NCBI GenBank assembly: GCA_963798795.1
Contig: CAWCUZ010000001.1
Coordinates: forward strand, 620,001 to 684,000
Direction of reading: 5' to 3'
DNA: 64,000 nucleotides
Origin: CAWCUZ01 sp963798795
Lineage (GTDB): Bacteria > Acidobacteriota > Vicinamibacteria > Vicinamibacterales > SCN-69-37
The translations under genes were made by a program, and so were the position numbers. Below the pieces are notes generated by a model. The model was given only the letters and a program-made list of their open reading frames with translations, was not told the DNA's origin and ran no database searches. The first letter of the stretch is position 1. Each line of letters opens with the position of its first letter. Of the stretch, positions 1-8,432 are shown piece by piece.

Positions 1-1
1 G

Positions 2-350
2 CCCTACAGTGAGGGCCAGGACGCCCCAAAGCTCACGCGGGCAACCGTCACAAAGACGTTCACCGGCGATATCGTGGGCGAGGGGCGTGTCGAGTACCCT
101 GATGCTGTACCGCAGCGACGGCTCGGCCACGTTCGTCGGCCTGGAGCGGGTCGTCGGCCATCTCGCAGGCAAGTCCGGCGGCTTCGTGCTCCAGCGTACG
201 GGAGTATTCGAGAACGGCCTGGCCAAGGAGTCGTACATCGTCATCCCAGGATCCGGCACGGGAGAGCTTCGCGGCCTGCGCGGCGAGGGCACGTCGGCCG
301 TGGGGCACGGGAGCGAGCACCCTCTGACGCTGAACTACGAGTTGGACTAG
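2..350 (+). pseudogene. DUF3224 domain protein, 5'-truncated and frameshifted
   Basis: The small DUF3224 beta-barrel family is recognised by the opening TKTFTGDIVGEG, the central LERVVGHLAGKSGGFVLQ and the ending VIPGSGTGELRGL...LNYELD followed by a stop. The start lies before the window. The reading frame changes near position 98-101: the first 30 codons are in the frame beginning at base 2 and the remainder is in the frame ending at 350. No biochemical role is established for the family. I see the family motifs directly; whether the shift is real or a base-calling error cannot be told from the sequence. Confidence 0.7.
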
Positions 351-394
351 CCGGGACGCGCGCCCGGAATGATCAGTTGTGAGCGACCGCGATC

Positions 395-487
395 CTGTGT
401 CGGAGAGAGAACCGCGGCACGGGAGGGGCGACCACCGCGGCGGACGTCCGAGAACCCGCGTCATGTTCGCTGATGCTTCCTATCCTC
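395..487 (-). repeat. 93-bp dispersed repeat, copy A (inverted, divergent subfamily)
   Basis: Reverse-complement copy of the repeat family. It shares GACGTCCG, ACATGACGC and the terminal TCCGACACAG with the others, but the 3' half differs. It is the only copy in this orientation. A HIT-domain gene fragment begins exactly at its edge (488). Confidence 0.8.
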
Positions 488-639
488 CGTCGATTGCCGC
501 CCGCCGCGGCTTTGCGGACACGGGCTACCGTACGGTGTTCAACTGCAACGCGGACGCCGGGCATTCGGTCTTCCACCTGCACCTGCACCTGCACCTGCAC
601 GTGCTCGGCGGACGCAAGCTGGGGTGGCCGCCAGGGTAG
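488..639 (+). pseudogene. HIT-family hydrolase, C-terminal fragment with expanded His motif
   Basis: Encodes the C-terminal third of a histidine-triad nucleotide hydrolase: GYRTVFNCNADAGHSVF, then alternating His-Leu, then VLGGRKLGWPPG and a stop. The family motif is HxHxHxx with three histidines. Here four CACCTG units plus CAC (574-600) give five histidines in a row of alternating residues. The N-terminal two thirds are missing; the homology starts directly at the edge of repeat copy A, which is open in the same frame. Probably non-functional without its N-terminus. Family assignment is firm; function of this remnant is doubtful. Confidence 0.8.
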
Positions 640-673
640 TAAACAAGTGAGAAGTGAGAAGAGGAGCCCTCTC

Positions 674-1153
674 ATGCTACGAGCACGTCCGTACCTGGCC
701 GCGCTGACCGTCGCCGCCGGCGCGTTCCTGTGCGTGTGCGTCGCACACGCGCAGAACATCAGCCAGACCGCGATGGCCGGAACCTTTTCGGTCACGCTGA
801 AGGTCCTGCCCGCCGAATCGTTCTCCGGGCCCCATGCCGAAATGGCGTGGGACGGCGGTGCCAAGGCGAACACGCTCGATGGACCGGCGCATCCCAACCA
901 TCATCTGGTCGTCTTCGTGGAACAGGACGGCAAGCCGGTGGAAGACGCGACGGTGTCGATCGCGTACCGCACCGTTTCGCCCGCGTCGTCGGCCTGGACG
1001 TCGCTGCCGGTCGCGCGCATGCACGTCGCCGGCAAGGGGCCGGAGACGACGCACTACGGCAACAACCTGCAGATCGCGGCTGGCAGCTACGAGGCGCAGG
1101 TCGCCGTGAACGGCAGCCCGCGCGCGGTGTTCAAGTTCTCGCTGTCGAAGTAG
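674..1153 (+). CDS. secreted protein of unknown function (159 aa)
   Basis: Begins at ATG 674, seven bases after the purine-rich GAGGAG at 661. The N-terminus is a classical signal peptide (arginine, then a hydrophobic stretch rich in Ala/Leu/Val/Cys, ending in AHAQ). The mature part of about 130 residues looks all-beta, with an HPNHHLVVFVEQDGKPV segment and an ending THYGNNLQIAAGSYEAQVAVNG. The latter loosely recalls Tp34/P19-type periplasmic metal-binding sandwiches, but I do not claim membership. It converges on the ADOP gene with ten bases between stops. Confidence 0.6.
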   Translation: MLRARPYLAALTVAAGAFLCVCVAHAQNISQTAMAGTFSVTLKVLPAESFSGPHAEMAWDGGAKANTLDGPAHPNHHLVVFVEQDGKPVEDATVSIAYRTVSPASSAWTSLPVARMHVAGKGPETTHYGNNLQIAAGSYEAQVAVNGSPRAVFKFSLSK

Positions 1154-1163
1154 CCGCGGCCGA

Positions 1164-3365
1164 CTACCGGAGCGCCGACACGGGATCGACGCGCATCGCG
1201 CGCCGTGCCGGAATGACGCAGGCCGCGACCGCGGAGAGCAGGAGCACGGCCGGCACGCCCACGAGCGTCACCGGATCCCGCGGTCGCACGCCGAACACCT
1301 CGCTGGCCATGAGCGGGGCCGTCACCAGCGCGGCACTCAGACCGAGGAGGACGCCCGCCGCGGCAAGCCGGACGCCCTGGCGCACGACGAGCCCGGCCAG
1401 GGCCCATGGCTCGGCGCCGAGCGCGAGGCGAATCCCGATCTCCGGCGTCCGCTCGCTCACGGCCAGCGCCATCACGCCGTAGACGCCGACGATGGCCAGC
1501 GTGAGCGCGACGAGCCCGAACAGAACCGCGACGGCCGCGACGAAGCGGCGCCCGGTCATCGCCTGGCCGCGCAGCGCCGACATCGGCCTGACGTCGTAGG
1601 CCGTGAGGCTCGCATCAACCTCGCGCACGGCGGCGCGCACTGCCGGCGCGAGCGCCGACGGCTCGATGCTCGTCCGCATGACGATGAGCGGCGCCACCGG
1701 CGGATTCTGCAGGTAGTGGATGTACACCTCGGCCTCGGGCGGCGTCTCGAGGCCGGTGTGGCGAACGTCGCCGACGACGCCGATCACCGTCGCGGTGCCG
1801 ATACCGGCGTTCCCGCCGAGCGTGAGGCGCCGGCCGATCGCATTCTCGCCGCCAAAGACCCGCGCCGCCATCGTCTCGTTGATCACCACGACGGCCGGTG
1901 AGCGCGGGCCGTCGGTCGCCTCGAACGCCCGCCCGCGCACGACGGGAATCTGCATCACGCCGAAGTAGCCGTGCATTGCGCGCCGCAGGCCCACGTCGAA
2001 TCCGGAGGTGTCCGCCCGGCCCTCCACGACGACGTGCGTCGTCGAGTCGGCGCCGGCGAGCGGCAGCCGCGTCGTCCCGCCCACGGCCGTGATGCCGGGC
2101 ACAGCCTCGAGCCCCGCGAAGAGGCGGCCGTAGAACTCGCGCCGCTTGTCCGGCGTGTCGTCGGCACGGGGCATGTGGATCTGCATCGTGAGCAGGTGGT
2201 CCGTCTCGAAGCCCGGATCGACGTCGAGCACCGAGATGAAGCTCCGCAGCAGCAGTCCCGTGCCGAAGGCCAGCACCACCGCCAGGGCGACCTCGGCCAC
2301 AACGAGCGCCGAGCGGACGCCGACGCCGCGAGCGGCGGTCGAACCGCGGGCGGCGTCACCCAACCGCTGCTGCAGGTCGTCGCGCGAGGCCGCGAGTGCC
2401 GGCAGCCATCCGGCCGCGATGGCCGTCACCAGCGCCAGCCCGGCCGTGTAGGCCGCCACGCGCCAGTCCGGTGCGACCTCGGCGAGCCGCGGCAGGTCCT
2501 GCGGCGCGAGGATGATGACGACCCGCACGAGGCCCTCGAGCACGAACCAGGCCGCCACGGCGCCGGCGCCGGCGAGCAGCAGGCTTTCTCGGTCAGCGTC
2601 TGGCGCCACAGCCGCCCGCGCGCCGCGCCGATGGCGCTGCGAATCGCCATTTCGCGCTGGCGGCGCACGCTTCGCGCGAGCAGCAGGTTCGCCACGTTGA
2701 GGCACGCCATCAGCAGCACGAGGCCCACCCCGCCGAGCAGGAGCAGCAGCGCCGGGCGCACGGTTCCGACCGCCTGGGCGCGCGGCCGGACGAGGGTCAT
2801 CGTCCAGCCGGCGTCGGTGGCCGGATGCGCCTCGGCGAGGCGGACGGCAATCGAACGGACCTCCGCCCGCGCCTGGTCGATCGTCACGCCCGCCCGCAGG
2901 CGGCCGATCGCGCCGGTGAGCCGCAGCGCATCGGCCCGGTGATCGGCCGTGAGCGTCATCGGCACCCACAGGTCGGCCTCGGCGGCGCGCGTGAAGCTCA
3001 CCGACGCGAGTAGCATCGAGGGGTACGGAAATGCGAAGCCGGCGGGCATGACGCCGACGACCGTCGCCGGCGTCGTCCCGACGGTCACGTTGCGCCCCAC
3101 GATTTGCGGCTCGGCGCCGAACTGGCGCTGCCAGTAGCCGTAGCTCAGGACCACCGCCAGGCGGTCGCCCTTCTGCAGCGGCCGGCCGATGAGCGCGTGA
3201 CGCCCGAGCAGGCCGAACGTGCCCGGCGTCACGGCGATGGCCCGGGCCGTGACGCCCAGGTCGCCGGTGCGCAGTGTCATCGGCACGAGGTTCGCCTGAA
3301 ACGCTTCGAAGCGGTCGAGCGTGCGCACGGCGGCGCGGACGTCGAATGCATCGCCTTCGAAGAGG
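1164..3365 (-). pseudogene. ADOP-family MacB/FtsX permease, 5'-truncated with one frameshift
   Basis: Acidobacterial duplicated orphan permease: two MacB-core/FtsX halves without a linked ATPase. The first FtsX helix block is visible around 2690-2760 (GLVLLMACLNVANLLLARSVRRQREMAIR split between frames), the second near the end with ALAVSERTPEIGIRLALGAEP and the closing ARRAMRVDPVSALR. A frameshift near 2585 joins two frames. The N-terminal 100 or so residues, including the first membrane helix, are missing: homology stops near 3365, where an unrelated TPR gene of opposite strand starts, itself missing its 5' end. Role of the family is unknown; export coupled to an unlinked ATPase is assumed. 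Confidence 0.8.
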
Positions 3366-4322
3366 GCGGCCGGCCGCGACGCGCCTCGCACCTGTGGGCG
3401 GAGACCTACGACCGTGCTTTCGCTCCGGAGGACGGCTTCGCCCTGCAGGACGAACTCGTGCCGCGGATCGTGTCGACGGTGGCCGACATGCAGGGCGTGC
3501 TGGCCCGAAGCATGAGCGAGGCGGTGCGCAGCCGCCCTCCGGACGAGTTGAGTCCCTACGAGGCCGTGCTGCGCAGTTTCGGTTACTTCGAGCGGTTGAC
3601 CGGCGAGGACCTGGCGGCGGCGCGTGCCGGTCTCGAAGCGGCACTGCAGACGGCACCGACGTACGCTGACGCCTGGGCGATGCTGGCGCTGCTCGGCGCC
3701 CAGGAGTACGGGCAAGGCTTCACGCTCGAGGCCGATCCGCTCGGCAGAGCCCTGACGGCCGCCCGCCGCGCCGTCGAGCTCGCGCCCTCCAGCCACCTGG
3801 CGCACTTCAGCCTGGCGCAGGCGCTGTTCTTCCAGAGGGAAATCGGCAGCTTTCGCAGTGCCGCCGAACGCGCCGCGGCCCTCAATCCCATGGACGGCAA
3901 CTCGATCGCCTTTCTCGGTGAGCTGCTGACCTACGCGGGCAACATCGAGTGCGGTCTCGAGCTCGCGGCACGCGCCAAGCAACTCAATCCCAACCATCCC
4001 GGCTGGTACTGGTACACCGACTTCTACGACGCGTACCGCAGGAGCGACTACCGTGGCGCGCTCGCGTTCCTCACCAAGGTCAACCTGCCGGACCACTGGG
4101 CCGTGCCCGCGTCCAACGCCGCCGCCTGCGCGCAGCTCGGACAGCGCGAGGCCGCCGGCAAGGCCTGTACGCCACCTGCTTCAGCTTCGACCGGACTTCG
4201 TCGCCACCGTGCGCAAAGACATCGAGAAGTGGTGGGAGCCCGACTACGTGGAGCAGATGATCGACGGCTGGCGCAAGGCGGGCCTTGACGTGTCGACGAG
4301 GACCGGAAGCGGCCAGGAATAG
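3366..4322 (+). pseudogene. TPR-containing regulator/cyclase-type protein, 3' fragment
   Basis: The start SHLWAETYDRAF...FALQDELVPRIV is characteristic of the linker between a DNA-binding or cyclase domain and the TPR tail in TPR regulators. It is followed by tetratricopeptide-like helices (TYADAWAMLALLG, SSHLAHFSLAQALFFQ, NPNHPGWYWYTDFYDAYRRSDY). The 5' half is absent, cut at the head-to-head junction with the truncated ADOP gene. A frameshift near 4165 moves to the frame ending RKDIEKWWEPDYVEQMIDGWRKAG. Broken as it stands. Confidence 0.7.
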
Positions 4323-4398
4323 TGAGTGCGCCGCGATGCCGGCCCCGAACACGCGGCGCGGCGCTCGAGCCGCCGAATGACGTCATGCCTCCCTCGTC

Positions 4399-4732
4399 TC
4401 ACCGCGACATGAACCGCCAACCCATCGTCAGGAGACCACGCAGGGCGTCCGCACGGATGCGGCCGAGGCGCACGAGCACGCAAGGGTAGTTCACGTAGTG
4501 GTCGGTCACATAGTAGATATGCGGAATCCTCGGCGATCAGCTCGTCGCGTCGATCGAACGGCACACGGACGGCCAGCGTGTTGGGCTCCGCGGACCGGTG
4601 GCTCGCCATGCAGGCAAACATCCTCCCGCCGACCTTGAGCGCCGGCATGCCGTAGGCGGTGCCCTCGGCAGCCCCCGGCAGCGCGAGGCCGACCCGTCGA
4701 ACGGCATCGAATCCACTCGAGCGCCGGGGCAT
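4399..4732 (-). CDS. MmcQ/YjbR family protein (one frameshift)
   Basis: Starts at ATG 4732. ALPGAAEGTAYGMPALKVGGRMFA and LAVRVPFDRRDELIAED match the MmcQ/YjbR fold (small CyaY-like DNA-binding proteins). A shift near 4510 then gives YYVTDHYVNYPCVLVRLGRIRADALRG... and ends MGWRFMSR at 4399. Length with the shift corrected is about 110 aa, usual for the family. No operon partner. Confidence 0.7.
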
Positions 4733-4882
4733 TCAGGATCCAGCGGATGGCGTAAACGGCCAGAAGGTTACCTCATCCGACGTTCTTCATGGGCTCGCCG
4801 ATCGTCGACGCCCGTGCTCCAGACCCGGAACCGCGGTAAAATCACCTGTTCCCCTGACAACCGAACCGGAGGTCGCCCTCCC

Positions 4883-6300
4883 ATGCCGCCACCAGGCCTG
4901 GACGCGCTCAAGCACATCGTCGTGCTGATGATGGAGAACCGGTCGTTCGACCACATGCTGGGCGGGCTGAAGGCGCGCTGCCGACCCGCAGATCGACGGC
5001 CTGACCGGCGACGAGATCAACCTGGACACGACGGGAAAGCGCGCGCCGGTCAAGCCGCAGGCCGCAGTACCAGGGGCAGCTCGATCCCGGATCCGGACCA
5101 TCACTTTGCCGCCGTCGACAAGCAGATCTTCGACGGCGGCATGGCCCCGACGCTGCCGACGATGGGCGGGTTCGTGAAGAGCTACTTCGACCAGCGCCGC
5201 GACGTCGCGCATTCGCGGAAGATCATGTACTACTTCAAGCCCGACGGCTGCCGGTGCTGACCAACCTGGCGCCCGAGTTCGCGGTCTTCAACCGCTGGTT
5301 CGCGTCCATTCCCGGGCCGACGCTCGTGCAACCGGGCGTTCGCGCACTACGGCACGTCGTTCGGGCACGTCGGCATGGAGATCTTCTATGCGAACGCGAC
5401 AGTTCAAGAGCATCTACGAGCGACTCGACGCCGCCGGCAAGAAGCGCCAAGATCTACTACTTCGACGCGACCAGCTCGACGATCGAGGTGGTGAACCTGC
5501 TGCAGAACCAGCCGCAGTTCTTCGGCACTCTACGACCAGTTCGTCGCTGACTGCCAAGCGGGCAGCTGCCGGACTACTGCTTCATCGAGCCGAACTACAG
5601 CGACCACACCGACGCCGAGCGGCGCCGACCTGCATCGCCTCCGACCAGCACCCGGACCACCACGTGCGCGAAGGGGAGCGGTTCATCGCCTCCGTCTACA
5701 AGGCCATCAGGAGAACCCGGCGCTCTGGGAGACGACGGCCCTGCTGGTGGTCTACGACGAGCACGGCGGCATCTACGATCACGTGCCGCCTCCCGCCTGC
5801 ACGCCTGACGGGTTCGTCGCGCAGCCGCGATGCCACGGAAACGGGCGAAGCCGTTCCTGTTCGATCGTCTGGGCGTCCGCGTGCCGGCCGTGCTGATCTC
5901 GCCGTGGATTCCCAAGGGCACGCGTCGGTCGGACGGCGCGCGCGTCTTCGAGCACGCGTCGATCCCGGCGACGGTCACCGACTGGCTGCTCGGCGCGCTT
6001 CGACGACCGGTCGCCCCGCGAGAAGAAGGCCGAGACGTTCCTCGACCTCCTGACGCTCGATTCGATGAGGACGCGACGACTGCCCGAATTCGAGCCTCGA
6101 GCCGTGAAGGTGACCGCATGGCCGATCAAGATCAAACCGTGCCGAAGACGCCGAGACGCGCATTCAACCAGAGGCGCAAACTCTCGCGTCTGCTGCTGGA
6201 CTCAAATCAGAGCACCTGGAGCTGGGCCGCCCGGCCTGACGTACGCCAACGCAAGGTCGGGCGCATCAGCTGCCGAAGAGGCCGCGTGCAGAACCGAGGG
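4883..6300 (+). pseudogene. phospholipase C / phosphoesterase family protein, multiply frameshifted
   Basis: PF04185-type phosphoesterase (non-haemolytic phospholipase C and acid phosphatase relatives). The start MPPPGLDALKHIVVLMMENRSFDHMLGGL is diagnostic and lies 10-15 bases after CCGGAGG. Further pieces appear in different frames: HYGTSFGHVGMEIFYANA, KSIYERLDAAGKK, DATSSTIEVVNLLQNQPQFFG, YCFIEPNYSDHTDAER, LLVVYDEHGGIYDHVPPP (catalytic D-E-H-G), and RLGVRVPAVLISPWIPKGT. I count at least eight frame changes (near 4980, 5065, 5250, 5335, 5450, 5530, 5620, 5710 and later). Such density suggests a dead gene or unpolished sequence. The 3' limit is uncertain. Confidence 0.75.
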
Positions 6301-6514
6301 GCGAGGCCGCGAACGCGGATCTGGCGCTGACCTGCCGGCTGAACGCTCGATGCTGCGACAGGACTTCGCGCTGCGATCGGGCCGAGGCGCCGCACGGAAT
6401 CGCCGCGCCACCCGTTCCCAACGCGGCGGCCTCCGAAGTGCGGCGGCGCGCCGGACGACCCGCCGGACATCCGGGCGCGCCGGGACCTCCCGCCGGCGCA
6501 CGGACGCGGAAACG
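6301..6514. other. region without a supported gene
   Basis: No start with ribosome binding site and no recognisable homology; it may hold the frameshifted tail of the phosphoesterase. Confidence 0.4.
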
Positions 6515-7961
6515 ATGAACGTCGCTCGCCGCGTCCTGTGCCTGCTCGTCGCGATCGTGGTCGCGGTCACGCGGCGCCGGCGCTCGCCCAGGAGACGCAC
6601 GTTCCAAGCCGACCTCCGGCGGAAGCGGGAGCATATCGCCGAGAGCTGCAGTGCGCATTCGACCTGAAGGCGCTCGGCCGGGTGCGCTGTACACGCTCGC
6701 GACCGAGAACACCGATCCATGTGGCGGCCGGAAATCTCGCGCCGCAGAACGGGCTTCGCGCTCGGGCTCGGCCTTCGACGAGCACGTCACGCCCAACGAG
6801 TCGTGGCGGATTTCGTGGAATGCCGATGCGGTCGCCGCCCCGAGCGGGCGCCTGGCGGGCGGGCGCCTATCATGAAGATCCTGCGCACGGCCGCGAGACC
6901 GCCGGGCGTCGTCACGCTCCGGCCAGCGGGGTCGAGCGCCGTCTGCGGCCGCGCCATCCACCCTACACGAAGTTCCCGTCATCGATCTACTCGCCCAGGC
7001 GGTCTCGCTGAAGACGCTCAACTACTTCGGCCCCGGTCGAACAGAGCGGCGAGAGCGGACATGACGAATTTCCAGCGAGCGCGAGACGCATCGCCGGCGG
7101 CCAACGTCATCGCGCCGGTTTCGCATCCGGGCGCGTTCGCGCGGCTCAACCCGGCGGTGGTGGCGGGCCTCGACCGGCCGGTTCATCGACATCCGGCCAG
7201 CGTGAGTTCGAGAGACGTGCCCGCCATCGGCGACCGCTTCACGGAAGCGTCGGCGCCGGGGCTCGACTCGCAACCGTCCTTCGCCCAGTTCGGGGAAGGC
7301 GTGCGCATCGCACCGGCCCTGTTCGGCGACCGGCTCCGGCTGGCCTACACGCTGCGGGCGCAACAGTTCGTCGCGTCCGACTCGCACTACTCGTTCCGCC
7401 GGTGGACCGTCGATCTCGAAGCACGAGATTCCGATCTACCGGAACTCCGCGTTCCCGCCGCTGACTCGCGAGACCAACGGCCCCGACGCGTGCGCAATCG
7501 ACCCGGCCGCAGACGTCTGCCCCGGGATTTCGCGCAATCGCAAGGGTACGGTCGGTTTCCGGATGCTCGTCTCGCGCTCGGGCGTTTCCGGCGACGCCGT
7601 GGTGCCCTTCTACTTTCAGCCGACGCTCGGCGGGTCGGACGTCGACGGCCGGCGCCTGCTGACGAGCTTCGATGACTACCGCTTCCGCGGCCCGAATCTC
7701 GTCGCCCTGCGCGAGAGCGTCGAGCACTCGGTCGCCGGACTCTTCGGCCTGTTCGTCGCGGCCGAGCAGGGTACGGTCGCCGAGCACTCGGCGGGCTTCG
7801 GATCGCTCGAGCAGAGCTATGCGCTGGGTGTCACCATCCGCGCCGGCGGCGTGCCGATGATCGTCATCTCCGAGGGCTGGGGGCCGAAGGAAGGTCGCCA
7901 CTTCACGTTCACGATGAACACGTCCCTCCTGGGGGGCTCTGCGCGGCCGGCCATCCAGTGA
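6515..7961 (+). pseudogene. outer-membrane surface-antigen-like protein, multiply frameshifted
   Basis: Opens with a signal peptide (MNVARRVLCLLVAIVVAVT, then APALAQETHVPS after a frame change). The middle is spread over several frames; a long readable piece covers 7060-7420. The end is clear: FRMLVSRSGVSGDAVVPFYFQPTLGGSDVDGRR, YRFRGPNLVALRESVEHSV, GLFGLFVAAEQGTV and VTIRAGGVPMIVISEGWG. These beta-strand repeats with GRR/FRGPN loops resemble the C-terminal barrel of bacterial surface-antigen (D15-like) proteins. About six frame changes are needed to read it through. Likely an outer-membrane barrel, dead or poorly sequenced. Confidence 0.5.
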
Positions 7962-8119
7962 GAAGCTGGCGTCCATCGAGACGTTCAGCGCGGCCGAAAC
8001 ATGCTCACCGCCACCGGCATCGCATAGGCGCCCTGTAGAGGATCGCGGACCGGCCGGAAGCCGGGAACCTCCCTGCTGCCAGCCTCGTCTACTATGTTGG
8101 ACTTCGATATACTGCCTCC

Positions 8120-8431
8120 ATGGCTCGGCGCACCCCTCGTCTCGGCTTCGGCACCATCGCCATCCTCCAGGCCCTCGACCAGGGCCGCCGGTTCGGTTTC
8201 GACATCATGGACGCCACGGGGCTGACCAGCGGCACGGTGTATCCGGCGCTGGAACGGCTCGAGGACCTCGGCTTCGTGCGGTCCACGTGGGAGAGCGAGG
8301 CCTCGGCCCGCCGGGACGGCCGGCCGGCGCGGCGGTACTTCGTGCTCACGCGCCAGGGCACCAGGGCGCTGGGCGAGGCGCTCGACCGCTACCCGGTTCT
8401 GCGCGCGGCCCGGCGCGCGGAGGAAGGCTGA
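8120..8431 (+). CDS. PadR-family transcriptional regulator
   Basis: 103 aa winged-helix regulator: LGFGTIAILQALDQGRRFGFDIMDATGLTSGTVYPALERLEDLGFV is the PadR helix-turn-helix and wing, with the C-terminal dimer helix shortened. The stop at 8429-8431 lies one base before the ATG of the following ADOP permease, the usual PadR-ADOP arrangement of Acidobacteriota. It probably represses this pair. I see no convincing palindrome in the 150 bases upstream. Confidence 0.9.
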   Translation: MARRTPRLGFGTIAILQALDQGRRFGFDIMDATGLTSGTVYPALERLEDLGFVRSTWESEASARRDGRPARRYFVLTRQGTRALGEALDRYPVLRAARRAEEG

Positions 8432-8432
8432 G

